Assembly: GCA_963710165.1 (NCBI GenBank)
Contig: CAVPYZ010000004.1
Span: 558,001 to 622,000 of the forward strand
Direction: 5' to 3'
Length of the DNA: 64,000 nucleotides
Origin: JACKIP01 sp963710165
GTDB taxonomy: Bacteria; Pseudomonadota; Alphaproteobacteria; Micavibrionales; Micavibrionaceae
Shown: positions 33,840-42,691 of the stretch, in pieces
Numbering within the stretch: position 1 is the stretch's first letter
Layout of the letters: every line of letters begins with the position of its first letter
The notes under the pieces: model-generated
The model's database searches: none
The model's input: only the letters and a program-made list of their open reading frames with translations
What the model was told of the DNA's origin: nothing
Position numbers and translations under genes: made by a program

Positions 33840-36826
33840 TAATTTTTAGAAAGTTTTGATTTTGACGCTTCAATAAGTTCCTCAACAATTTCTTTAATCA
33901 CCTCACTTTGTGCTGCAGATTTGTCTAAATCACCTGATTTTGCTTTTTCGGAACGCATTAAAATTCGACGTTTTATCTCTGATCGGGCACTACCTCCGGG
34001 AAAGTTAGCGGCAAGAATCTTACGCGCTATTCCCGCGCCTATCACACTGTATAGTCTTGATCTTATTGCAACATCTTCAGAGGAGGTTGAAAGTGCCCAT
34101 AATTCAACAGGCCCCAACGTATTGATTAGATGTTGTTCATAACGACCTTCATTTGTTGCCAGAACAAGCAGGCAAGGCGCACCGGTGGATTTCGGACCAG
34201 TTAAGTGGTGTCGAATAACGTTACGCGCCGTTTGTGTAAGGCCAAATCTTTTTTGAATATCATCAACGGCCTGATCTGAAATAGCTGCGCCCATAACCCA
34301 GACACCTGTCGCCAGATCAACCATGTCATCATCAAAGTCATCCAGAAGCTGTGAAGCAAGAACAATTTGAACGCCGCGCTTACGTCCCTCGCGCACATCG
34401 CGAATAATCTGAGAACGTACGGAATGGGATTTTCCTGTTCTATGAAACTCATCATAACAAAGTCTTTTTGGTGATTCTGCAATCTCTTGTAATCTTAATT
34501 CGTGGTAAGACTGGTATTTTTCTGGTACATGAGCCACGGCCTCTTGGCCCATCCACCACTCACGCACCAAAACATGTCGCGCAAGCATATACATAATCGA
34601 ACTTTGTCTATCGGCTGTTTCATCGCCTTGTGGGCAAACATCCATCAGATCTAGTGAGCATATACGTGTTCCTGAGACATCAAATTGTGTAACAGACGCC
34701 AAAATAGGAAATTCCCTGATGGCAGATGTAACCATCCTTTCAAAGGCAGATATAACACTTTCAGAGCTTGCTCCAATTGACGTCTCTTCTAACAAAGTTC
34801 TGATTTGGGGGCGACGTGATGCAGTAATACAATCGCCCAGTGTAGGCACGGCGTGTCTTTGCGCCAGAGTTGCAACGTGATGCTCGCCTATGTCAAACAT
34901 TTTTTCAACAACATCCCACCAAAGCGGTTCTGCGGGAAGGTGCACATTATGCTTTTGCATTGCTTCGTCAATATCAGCGTCAAGTCTTGGTAAGTAGGGA
35001 CGTGGTTCGGCATTTGCGCTTTCGTCATCTCGCCATCTGAACATTTCATCGACGACGAGGCCGGCTAATTGTTGTATACCGTCATAGGGGCGATCATATC
35101 CTGGCGGCGTACATAAAAGTGTCAACAGTTCCACCAAATAACTTCTTTCATCGGATAATGGATAGCGACAGCCCAGTTGAGTGTCAAAGGGGTTAATGGC
35201 ATATTGATGAGACATCTGAAGACGATAATATGATGCCTCATGTGATCGTTCTTCGGGTAGCGCTTCTTTAATGAGAGAAATAAGGCCAGAGGATGAAGAC
35301 CCAATATCAACAATAGCGATAAAAGGTAATTTATTTAATCCCGCTTGAAGGCACGTACCAAGATTGAGCGTATTCATCATGACCGACTTACCAGCACCAG
35401 GCTGTGCGAAAATGATATCAAACCACGTTGTGGTTAAATTAGTACCTGTTTGATACGGCCATACTTTACCATCAGGCGTTCTGAATAACATGGAGCCGCG
35501 TGCAAAAGGACTTGAAGGACGTTGCCATGGCAGCATCTTCATAATTTCAAATAAAGGGGCAATCGCAACTGGAGCTGTTCCTGCACAATGAATACCCATT
35601 GCAGATGACATGACGCAGTCCAGCGGATCACCGGAAAACTCACTGGCCTGACAATAACCCCAACTCTCTAGCGATTGTACGACGACCGATAAACGTTCCT
35701 GTATTAGTTTTAAGCTTGTTGCAGGTGCCCACGTCGCGATAGAAATTCTAAGTTTTGCAACGGGCTCACTTCTTGAAAGATGTTGTAGCCCTTCTAATGA
35801 ATATTTTATTTGTTTATTAACAGCGTTTGTGACACTCAACATAGTTGCAATTGAAGCACGTAATGATGTTGCAGCCCCGCCGCCGCCTTCTATCATGAAT
35901 GAAATACGGTGTGGTACGCCGGCTTCGACAAGGCGGTTGAGAAGTACCGGAAAAGCATTTGTATCCATGGGACCAAGTGTCATATCGGCGCCTGCCCAAA
36001 ACTGGTTGCCAATTTTTACGATAGATTCGTCAATAAGCAGCGCATCGGAAGAGGCAATCTGCTGTTTGAGAGAGGGCCATAAAATTTCTGATAAATCACC
36101 ACGTATAGTTGGCGCACGCGGTCGGATATTATCCCCTGGTAAGCAAGGATACCAGTTTTCATGAGCTTTTTCCGGAAACATATTATTTTTCACAGCTATG
36201 AGAGCGTCATGTGATTCAAGTTTTATTGCTTTTATATCAAGTTCGTCCAGTGCAGAAACAATTGCGGAGACATAACTTCTGTGTCTTGTACGAAGCGCAT
36301 CAAGTGCGGCAAGAGGATTTTGTGAATATCCTGCACTTACCCATTTTTTTTCTTTAGATTCTTTTGCAGCACGATTGACTTCCGTTTTTGTTAGAACTGA
36401 CGGCCGTGTCCATAAAACGAAATAAGATTCTTCATATGAAATAAATTTAGATAAATGTTTTTTTCTTTCATCGAGAAGGTCAAGAACGTCCATTTTTATA
36501 TTTTGGGCAGATATTCTGCTTGGGCGAATTAGTCTTTCAAGGCTTTCTTCTACACGATCTTTATCACGAATAAAGAAAACCTGCAGCGCGTGTCCGGCGC
36601 GGTCAAACCTTGATCCTAATTTGATTGTAGAAGACTCAATCAAATGTTTATATTCTTCATCACCAATAATTTGGCGACTACCCTCTATTTTTAAATATGT
36701 AAGTAAAGATCCGTCTGTAGAGACAATCGTATGCGCGTCATCGGCAGTTTCAAGGCGAACATATGATTCTATATTCTTCTTAAAAGCTGTTTCAAAGGGA
36801 GCTAAAAGTTTATTTAAAAAATTCAT
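33839..36826 (-). CDS. icmB: Type IVB secretion ATPase, IcmB/DotO (TraU) family
   Basis: A 995-residue VirB4-type ATPase of the IcmB/DotO/TraU branch, which energises assembly and transport at the base of type IVB machines. Walker A is FAQPGAGKSVMMNT near residues 470-481; Walker B is KRLCYDEFHRTGKS near residue 790. Other family stretches are LPWQRPSSPFARGSMLFRT just before the ATPase core and VLASQLLDDFDDDMVDLATG near the end. Length matches Legionella DotO (about 1009). It lies 90 bases after icmJ and overlaps the next gene by one base. The intact reading frame and motifs suggest an active enzyme. Confidence 0.93.
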   Translation of the reverse strand: MNFLNKLLAPFETAFKKNIESYVRLETADDAHTIVSTDGSLLTYLKIEGSRQIIGDEEYKHLIESSTIKLGSRFDRAGHALQVFFIRDKDRVEESLERLIRPSRISAQNIKMDVLDLLDERKKHLSKFISYEESYFVLWTRPSVLTKTEVNRAAKESKEKKWVSAGYSQNPLAALDALRTRHRSYVSAIVSALDELDIKAIKLESHDALIAVKNNMFPEKAHENWYPCLPGDNIRPRAPTIRGDLSEILWPSLKQQIASSDALLIDESIVKIGNQFWAGADMTLGPMDTNAFPVLLNRLVEAGVPHRISFMIEGGGGAATSLRASIATMLSVTNAVNKQIKYSLEGLQHLSRSEPVAKLRISIATWAPATSLKLIQERLSVVVQSLESWGYCQASEFSGDPLDCVMSSAMGIHCAGTAPVAIAPLFEIMKMLPWQRPSSPFARGSMLFRTPDGKVWPYQTGTNLTTTWFDIIFAQPGAGKSVMMNTLNLGTCLQAGLNKLPFIAIVDIGSSSSGLISLIKEALPEERSHEASYYRLQMSHQYAINPFDTQLGCRYPLSDERSYLVELLTLLCTPPGYDRPYDGIQQLAGLVVDEMFRWRDDESANAEPRPYLPRLDADIDEAMQKHNVHLPAEPLWWDVVEKMFDIGEHHVATLAQRHAVPTLGDCITASRRPQIRTLLEETSIGASSESVISAFERMVTSAIREFPILASVTQFDVSGTRICSLDLMDVCPQGDETADRQSSIMYMLARHVLVREWWMGQEAVAHVPEKYQSYHELRLQEIAESPKRLCYDEFHRTGKSHSVRSQIIRDVREGRKRGVQIVLASQLLDDFDDDMVDLATGVWVMGAAISDQAVDDIQKRFGLTQTARNVIRHHLTGPKSTGAPCLLVLATNEGRYEQHLINTLGPVELWALSTSSEDVAIRSRLYSVIGAGIARKILAANFPGGSARSEIKRRILMRSEKAKSGDLDKSAAQSEVIKEIVEELIEASKSKLSKN

Positions 36827-36916
36827 TCTTATTCGATCAGACTATAGTTCAATAAAATTATAATATTTATTTACTAAAAATAATATAAGTTTTATCAGGA
36901 TTCAAAGAGCAATTGA

Positions 36917-37573
36917 TTATGCCGCTTCTTTTAATAATAGATCTTTGTAACGCGGGAGCCACTCTAAAGGTGGGTGGCCTTGAAAAGGACCATGTTTTGA
37001 TCGCCAAAAAGCAAGGATTTGTGGGAACTGATTAAATTCAAGACCGCTTTCTTTAACTTTTCTTCGATCAAGAGGAAAAAGGCGAATTCCATCAAGCTTA
37101 TCATGACGCTTATCATAGACAGCCTTCGATAAAAGATCCCCTAATACTGTGGCTAGTACATAGGGATCATCGGTACCGAGGCGTTGTTTCGCTTCTTCTC
37201 GACGTGTCATAATCACTTCCAGCATGGCTTTGGCGGTGTCAGCCATGACGCCTTGCGAAATACGTGCAATATATATGGCACGTGCAAGGTTATTAAGGTC
37301 TGTTTGTGAAATTTCAGGAAGCCAGATTAAGACGCCTGACCCCATAGACGCAACATTATCCAGATTAAAGCATTGATTACAAAATATACATGTTGTCACC
37401 AGATTAGAATTGGCTTCATTTTTAGAGTTGCCGTCAAAATAGTGAATATGTTGATATTTATCTGCGCGAAACTGACAATAATGACATGTATAATCATCAC
37501 GCTTCAAAATTTCATTTTGCTTTGCTTGAGATAATTTATTTTTAGATCTCTGCCTTAAAATACCAAGTTGCAT
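36917..37573 (-). CDS. icmJ: Type IVB secretion protein IcmJ/DotN (HNH-like zinc protein)
   Basis: A 218-residue homologue of IcmJ/DotN, a zinc-binding HNH-fold protein that is part of the coupling complex with DotL in Legionella. The zinc cysteines are in DDYTCHYCQF (about residue 29) and TTCIFCNQCFNLDNV (about residue 61), with the KYQHIHYFDGNSKNEANSNL segment between. SGVLIWLPEISQ and ARAIYIARISQ are typical of the family. Nuclease function is not established for DotN. It starts nine bases after the four-module membrane protein, in the same order as icmC-icmD-icmJ-icmB of Legionella. Confidence 0.9.
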   Translation of the reverse strand: MQLGILRQRSKNKLSQAKQNEILKRDDYTCHYCQFRADKYQHIHYFDGNSKNEANSNLVTTCIFCNQCFNLDNVASMGSGVLIWLPEISQTDLNNLARAIYIARISQGVMADTAKAMLEVIMTRREEAKQRLGTDDPYVLATVLGDLLSKAVYDKRHDKLDGIRLFPLDRRKVKESGLEFNQFPQILAFWRSKHGPFQGHPPLEWLPRYKDLLLKEAA

Positions 37574-37582
37574 GATGGCCTA

Positions 37583-38929
37583 TTAGGTGAATGTTAATGT
37601 CGGTAGTCCTGCAATCGGTCCAAGTGTATCTTGAACAGCGGTTAAGAACGGACCTAAGTTAACAAGAATAGCTCCTCCTAGCAAGTGCGTAACGGCCGCC
37701 ATCATAGATGATTGCTGATCACCTTCTGCTACTTGGCGGAATATGAAGAGGCCGCGTACAAAGCTGACCCATCCAAGGATTATCATATAAGCCAGAACAG
37801 CACTTATAAAATTCTCCATACGATCAGTATAATCAACAAGTCCACCACCAGGAACGGTTAAGTTTACTTGTGTACGGCTGACATTATCTTCAAACAAAGA
37901 CTCTGTAAATGCCGCCATAGTAGGTCCAACAGAAAGTAGTGCCGCTCCTGTTATAAAAGTCATGATCGTACCAATACCGCCGGGGCCTCTTGGTCCTTCT
38001 TGCATGGTTTTGAGTAAGCGAAATATGCCAATCATGATTAACGTCATACCGGCTATATAGCAAAAACCTTTAATAAGAAATCTTGAGGCACCATAGATGT
38101 TAAAAACAAAATTGCCAACAATCATATCTAGCGTTTGATCTCCGCCAGCTGTGTTATTCAAATTATATCCTGTATCTCCAGATCCTATCCATGTACCTGC
38201 ATAAAGGGTTTGTATGGCTGTTTCTAAAGTATAAGGAAAGACAAGCAAAAGGCTTGCGACCACAAAGCGCTGTAGGGGAACCCAAAGAGATGTAGAGTTA
38301 GGATCTTCAACACTTTGTTTTAAAGAAAGTGCTCCGAAGTACATGAAAGTTAAACCTGCAATGTATGAAAAACCACTAAATAATCCGGGCAAATTCGATG
38401 TATGCTGCCATAGATTACACATCAGCCCACCTATAGTAGAAGAATATGCAGCATCTCCACATGCAGCGCTAGGGTTCCCTAAGTCTGTAACAACCCCTCC
38501 GACCAAGACATAAACATTGTCGCTTCCAGGGTTTGTATAAAAATGAGCTCCCGAAACATCAAAAGCATTGGTTCCATTTACAGTTGTTATTATAACTTCA
38601 TATAGGAATGGTAAAGCTAATAACATGCCAGCAACAACCAACTCGATAATGGGAGTGCGTATAGGCATTTCTCTATGACCAGAAACAACGTGTGTTTTCA
38701 TGTCTAGAACACCTTTGACACCTAGTGCCAAACCGGTCAAGTAGGCCGCAACAGAAACGAGGCCTGGTAAACCGAAGCCGTTTTCTATAAGATTTGCTAT
38801 TATACAATTGAAATCCGCAGCTACACAGGCATAAGCAGGAGGTGCACCAGCCAAAGCATCTGACATCGAAAGAAAATAGATGCTGAGTGTGGCTATGAAT
38901 GTATAAAAATAATGATTCCCTAAACGCAT
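37583..38929 (-). CDS. Four-module IcmC/DotE-like membrane protein of type IVB system
   Basis: A 448-residue membrane protein with an N-terminal signal-like segment and four repeated two-segment modules near residues 57-115, 182-240, 286-345 and 376-436. Each has a G-rich membrane helix ending in a basic turn, then a short loop and a second helix ending in P: for example AAYLTGLALGVKGVLDMK, FSYIAGLTFMYFGALSLK, CYIAGMTLIMIGIFRLLK. This pattern is that of the small Dot/Icm subunits IcmC/DotE, IcmD/DotP and DotV, each of which has one such module. Position ahead of icmJ and icmB matches icmC/icmD. So it appears to be a fusion or duplication of those subunits. First gene of the operon; the AT-rich gap 38930-39027 should hold its promoter. 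Confidence 0.82.
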   Translation of the reverse strand: MRLGNHYFYTFIATLSIYFLSMSDALAGAPPAYACVAADFNCIIANLIENGFGLPGLVSVAAYLTGLALGVKGVLDMKTHVVSGHREMPIRTPIIELVVAGMLLALPFLYEVIITTVNGTNAFDVSGAHFYTNPGSDNVYVLVGGVVTDLGNPSAACGDAAYSSTIGGLMCNLWQHTSNLPGLFSGFSYIAGLTFMYFGALSLKQSVEDPNSTSLWVPLQRFVVASLLLVFPYTLETAIQTLYAGTWIGSGDTGYNLNNTAGGDQTLDMIVGNFVFNIYGASRFLIKGFCYIAGMTLIMIGIFRLLKTMQEGPRGPGGIGTIMTFITGAALLSVGPTMAAFTESLFEDNVSRTQVNLTVPGGGLVDYTDRMENFISAVLAYMIILGWVSFVRGLFIFRQVAEGDQQSSMMAAVTHLLGGAILVNLGPFLTAVQDTLGPIAGLPTLTFT

Positions 38930-39027
38930 TGGCTTTATCTTTTCCTGAGTTTTTTTCTATATATACAATTTGAGCACAATTTATACTAATTTTGCAAATT
39001 TTATTATACGACAGTAATTCCTTAAGA

Positions 39028-39846
39028 TTACTTAATATCTGTTAAATGCATTAATAAAGTGCCGTAATCTGTTTTTACACGGACCTTTACGGGTAGTGCG
39101 TAATCAAATCCATCCACTTTTGCCATCCATACACCGGGCAAGGCTCCTTTTTGTCTTCCTTGTTCTTGTATTGATAACCATCCTCGTGGCTTTTCATGCC
39201 AACGCCCGCCTTTTGGTTCAATTTCAACAGTGCAAAAGCGGGCCGGACCCGAAAATATATTATACTTAGATTTTCTAAGTTGGCTCTCGCCTTTATCTTC
39301 AAAATTTAAAGTAAAGCGACGTTTTCCATCATATATGTCAGATTGACCGTTACATTCGGATGTTAGGATAGTATTCTTCATAACATCTAGGGTCGCAGAT
39401 AGAATATCTGTTGTGTTGTCTGTAAGTTCAGGTTTTATCGTTTTGTTTTTTATAGGTTTTTCACCGTCCTTGATCGTAAGAGAGGTTAAATTATTGTCAA
39501 CGTAGCCAAATGTCTTTGTCTCAATCTCATCACGCCAGACAGAGATTGTCTGATGTTTTTGTGGTGTATACTTACCATCAGACATGTTGCCTGTTGTTGC
39601 ATAAATGCCTTCCCATGGAACAACGGAACTCAACCAACCTCTCGTATTCGCTTTTAAAGAGACATCATATCCATCTTCTGTAACATCATAGTCCAGTACA
39701 GCCTCTACAGCATGTATTCCCCCTGCATAGACTTGATAGATTAGTTTTTTATCAGTTGTCTGAGCAAAAGTAGGGTTAAAACCAAAAGCAATAAGGAGGA
39801 ATATAATCTTAGGAATAAATACCTTTGTATAATATTTTTTGTCCAT
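39028..39846 (-). CDS. DUF3108 exported protein
   Basis: A 272-residue protein with a signal peptide (hydrophobic core IIFLLIAFGF, cleavage near FAQTTD). The mature domain fits DUF3108: it opens KLIYQVYAGGIHAVEAVLDY, has KANTRGWLSSVVPWEGIYAT in the middle, and ends PVKVRVKTDYGTLLMHLTDI. DUF3108 proteins are predicted beta-rich envelope proteins with no proven function. Its 5' end overlaps the FemAB-like gene by 38 bases, which is long; a shorter start would lose the signal peptide, so the overlap is probably real. Confidence 0.85.
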   Translation of the reverse strand: MDKKYYTKVFIPKIIFLLIAFGFNPTFAQTTDKKLIYQVYAGGIHAVEAVLDYDVTEDGYDVSLKANTRGWLSSVVPWEGIYATTGNMSDGKYTPQKHQTISVWRDEIETKTFGYVDNNLTSLTIKDGEKPIKNKTIKPELTDNTTDILSATLDVMKNTILTSECNGQSDIYDGKRRFTLNFEDKGESQLRKSKYNIFSGPARFCTVEIEPKGGRWHEKPRGWLSIQEQGRQKGALPGVWMAKVDGFDYALPVKVRVKTDYGTLLMHLTDIK

Positions 39847-40753
39847 TCAAACCTTCTTTAAAATGTTGGATACCCTTTGCATTATAAGCATTTATGCCGC
39901 CTAAATCAAAATCTTTTACGCCAATGTTCTTTAAATATAGAATAACGTTCCATATTAAAAAATAATTCGCGCACTTATTTTTTGCCTCTTCTTCAACTAA
40001 ACCAATCTGATAGGTAGCCGAATTACCATGAATAAGTATTAAAGCAGATGCAATTTTTCGCCCTTTACAAACAGCATAAAAAATTAAAAAGTTTTCTTTT
40101 TGGGAGAACTGTTTCTTGTAATAAGGTAGCAATTTTGGAGGTATGTTTTTATATTTTTTTTCAATAACTTGCGCAATGTATCTATGTTTGAAAAGCGATA
40201 AGGTCTGGCCTTCTTTATCCGCTTCAAATGATAAATTTAGTTTTTCTGATTTATTGAGAAGATTACGCCATTTTTGTTTTAAATTTTTTCTTAACGTCTC
40301 AATATCTTGTTCAAGGTTCATCCAAATAGTCTCATATGATAATTCGCGAGATTTATAATTGTCGCTACTTGGTATATTTTTATAATCTGTGCGATCTTCT
40401 AGATAGGGAATAATGCGGCGTTTCCGGTTAATTTTGGCAGGGTAGAGATTGTCAAAAGCAATAAAAAACGCGGCCGACTTTTCTTTTAGTTGATTATTTT
40501 CAAACCATAAGGGTCCCATATCCAGAATAACAATCTCAAAAAGATTAAATGGAAGTGACGTTTTGGCGATTTGTACAATCCCCGCTTTCTCATGATCGAT
40601 GTATATAAGCCCCCATGATGGCTTTAAACCTTTTTGTACATAGGTGGACATAGCATAGTCGTAAGATTGTAATAATGGTGCACGGCGGATACGACTATAA
40701 TAATTGTCCCATTCTTCCAAGCTAAGGGTATTCCATTCGATATGACAGTGCAT
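39809..40753 (-). CDS. FemAB/BioF2-like GNAT acyltransferase
   Basis: A protein of about 314 residues with a duplicated GNAT-like fold, resembling FemAB-type aminoacyl transferases and the CelD/BioF2-like acetyltransferases. The C-terminal half is diagnostic: KIASALILIHGNSATYQIGL, a NYFLIWNVILYLKNIGVKDFD helix and the FDLGGINAYNAKGIQHFKEG ending common to this family. FemAB proteins add amino acids to peptidoglycan precursors; others act on envelope polysaccharides. The substrate here is not predictable. The ATG at 40753 is chosen over the upstream TTG at 40762. Confidence 0.82.
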   Translation of the reverse strand: MHCHIEWNTLSLEEWDNYYSRIRRAPLLQSYDYAMSTYVQKGLKPSWGLIYIDHEKAGIVQIAKTSLPFNLFEIVILDMGPLWFENNQLKEKSAAFFIAFDNLYPAKINRKRRIIPYLEDRTDYKNIPSSDNYKSRELSYETIWMNLEQDIETLRKNLKQKWRNLLNKSEKLNLSFEADKEGQTLSLFKHRYIAQVIEKKYKNIPPKLLPYYKKQFSQKENFLIFYAVCKGRKIASALILIHGNSATYQIGLVEEEAKNKCANYFLIWNVILYLKNIGVKDFDLGGINAYNAKGIQHFKEGLNGQKILYKGIYS

Positions 40754-40766
40754 TACACTCAATTCT

Positions 40767-41201
40767 ATGTTTATACATTTTTTTCTTGGAGCTATTTTGA
40801 TTATAATAACGGTGCTTGTACATGCTTTTGTACTGGATAAGCTGATTAAATTTCTAAAACATTATAGTCCCAGATGTAAGAAGCAGTTTTTTAGGCAATG
40901 GAAAATTATTCTGATAACAATCACTGTTTCAGGTGTATTTTGCGCAAACGTTATTCAAATATGGATATGGGCTATCGCATTCTGGTTGCTACAGGTTGAA
41001 CCTTTAAGCAGTTTTGAAGAGGCTTTATATTTCTCAACCTCTTCTTTTACGACAGCCGGCTATGGCGATGTGGTTCTAACAGAAAAATGGCGATTGATGG
41101 GCAGTTTCGAAGCGGCAAACGGCATGATACTTTTCGGTTGGAGCACCGCTTTTATATTCGATGTTGTCTCAAAACTTTATAACAAAGATGATTTTGAATA
41201 A
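40767..41201 (+). CDS. Small potassium-channel-like membrane protein
   Basis: A 144-residue ion-channel-family protein. It has a membrane segment near residues 3-25, a basic loop, a second segment near 46-75, the pore helix, the selectivity filter TTAGYGDV (about residues 94-101) and a final segment near 112-132. The TAGYGD filter predicts potassium selectivity. It lacks a cytoplasmic regulatory (RCK/TrkA-N) or cyclic-nucleotide domain. It is divergent from the FemAB-like gene, the starts lying within about 15 bases of each other. Confidence 0.85.
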   Translation: MFIHFFLGAILIIITVLVHAFVLDKLIKFLKHYSPRCKKQFFRQWKIILITITVSGVFCANVIQIWIWAIAFWLLQVEPLSSFEEALYFSTSSFTTAGYGDVVLTEKWRLMGSFEAANGMILFGWSTAFIFDVVSKLYNKDDFE

Positions 41202-41205
41202 GCAT

Positions 41206-41892
41206 CTAGTTGGGAATGCCCTCGGCTGTAAAATTCTCAATTACTGCGACATATTCTTCTGCCAACTCTAAGTCATTGTTAAAACCACTATTTTTGATGC
41301 TGAGGCCGTTCGGGTAAGGCAGGACGAAACGCTCATAGTCAGGTCTTGATTCTAAACCTTCAATTAATACACCGACAACTTTCTCGGCTTTTTCATCGGT
41401 AACAACTTCATCAACAACGCCGATTGATTCGCCTGTGGGCAACAAAATATGACGGCCATGTAATCTGCGCGCGCTGACCAAAGTTTCAGACTCTTCTCCT
41501 GCGGCGGTTTCTATGTTGGCAAGAAAGACGGCTAATTCTTCTTCCATATTTTCAGCATTCATCGCCAAAGTATAGGATTCCTGATTTTGTGAAACATCAT
41601 TAAAAGCAAGATTCATATGTGACATGCCCAAATTCATATCATTCAGCTCACCAATAAGTGTTTGAACCTCGCCTTGATTATTGATTAAAAAGTCCTGAAC
41701 GCTGCCAATGACAAGGTTATTTTCATCTGCAAGCTTTTTTGACAAATTGTCATTTACAAAATAATAGGTTCCTATGTTTTGATTAAGGGCGATTAATTCC
41801 TTCTTATAGCTATCAACATTATTTTCGGCTGCAAAAGCAGTCGAGATCATAAGTCCAAAAACAAAAACACTTGCTGTTAAATTGCGTATCAT
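41206..41892 (-). CDS. Exported PRC-barrel-like protein
   Basis: A 228-residue protein with a signal peptide (MIRNLTASVFVFGLMISTAFA) and two PRC-barrel-like units. The first is near residues 48-85 (NNLVIGSVQDFLINNQGEVQ), the second near residues 143-195 (GRHILLPTGESIGVVDEVV and KVVGVLIEGLESR), with an acidic helical part between. PRC barrels are small interaction or ligand domains found alone in many alphaproteobacterial envelope proteins. No enzyme motif. Its stop is four bases from the convergent channel gene. Confidence 0.8.
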   Translation of the reverse strand: MIRNLTASVFVFGLMISTAFAAENNVDSYKKELIALNQNIGTYYFVNDNLSKKLADENNLVIGSVQDFLINNQGEVQTLIGELNDMNLGMSHMNLAFNDVSQNQESYTLAMNAENMEEELAVFLANIETAAGEESETLVSARRLHGRHILLPTGESIGVVDEVVTDEKAEKVVGVLIEGLESRPDYERFVLPYPNGLSIKNSGFNNDLELAEEYVAVIENFTAEGIPN

Positions 41893-41938
41893 AAAGTCCC
41901 ACTTTCCAAATTTATTTAGTTATGTAATATAAAAATCA

Positions 41939-42691
41939 TCAAAAGTCAATACGAAATAAATATAACCCACCTGCTGGCGCTGTCATACCGCCTTTTGTAC
42001 GATCTTTAGCTTGTAATGCATTATGCAAATCACGTGCCACCCATTTATTTTCGCCGATCAGTGTCAATGTGCCTGCAAAGTTACGAATCTGGTGATGTAG
42101 AAAAGACTTCGCCTCGGCTTCTATGACAACCAAATTATCTTTGCGATAGACATCTAGACGATCCAACGTACGTAAAGGTGAGTTTGCCTGACATTGAGAG
42201 TCTCTGAAGGTAGAAAAATCATGACGGCCAACAAGGATTTGTGCGGCTTCGTGCATTTTTTCCACATCCAGCGTACGCCAAAAGTGCCAAACAGTCCCTT
42301 TTTGAAAGGTCGGTGGGGCGGAACGATTTAAGATAAGATAGCGATACATTTTGTTGGTAGCACTAAAACGTGCATGAAAATCGGGCTCAACCTCTTCCGC
42401 TTCCAGAATACTAATAGAATGACCATGGAGGTGCGCGTTAATCGCTTTAGATAGCTCTATAGCTGTAAGGGATCTATCCCCGTAATCCAGATCAAAATGT
42501 GCTACCTGTCCCTGCGCATGAACACCTGCATCTGTGCGACCAGCGCCATAGATTTGAATGTCTCGCTGACAAAACTTAGAAATGGCATCTTCGATAGATT
42601 GTTGTATCGTCGGCACATTGATTTGACGTTGCCACCCCGCATAGCCTGTTCCGTCATATTCAATTGTAATCTTCCAACGTTTAAGGGACAT
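41939..42691 (-). CDS. truA: tRNA pseudouridine(38-40) synthase TruA
   Basis: Makes pseudouridine at tRNA positions 38-40. The opening WKITIEYDGTGYAGWQRQ, the catalytic aspartate motif GAGRTDAGVHAQGQVAHFD (about residue 52) and HHQIRNFAGTLTLIGENKW are all present. Length 250 is normal. It is the last gene of a def-fmt-truA series and overlaps fmt by 11 bases. Confidence 0.96.
   Translation of the reverse strand: MSLKRWKITIEYDGTGYAGWQRQINVPTIQQSIEDAISKFCQRDIQIYGAGRTDAGVHAQGQVAHFDLDYGDRSLTAIELSKAINAHLHGHSISILEAEEVEPDFHARFSATNKMYRYLILNRSAPPTFQKGTVWHFWRTLDVEKMHEAAQILVGRHDFSTFRDSQCQANSPLRTLDRLDVYRKDNLVVIEAEAKSFLHHQIRNFAGTLTLIGENKWVARDLHNALQAKDRTKGGMTAPAGGLYLFRIDF

Noticed and set aside
40767..41201. 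Two-component K+ uptake system
   Set aside because: Only a minimal pore with a TAGYGD filter is present; no regulatory or accessory gene for an uptake system lies nearby.
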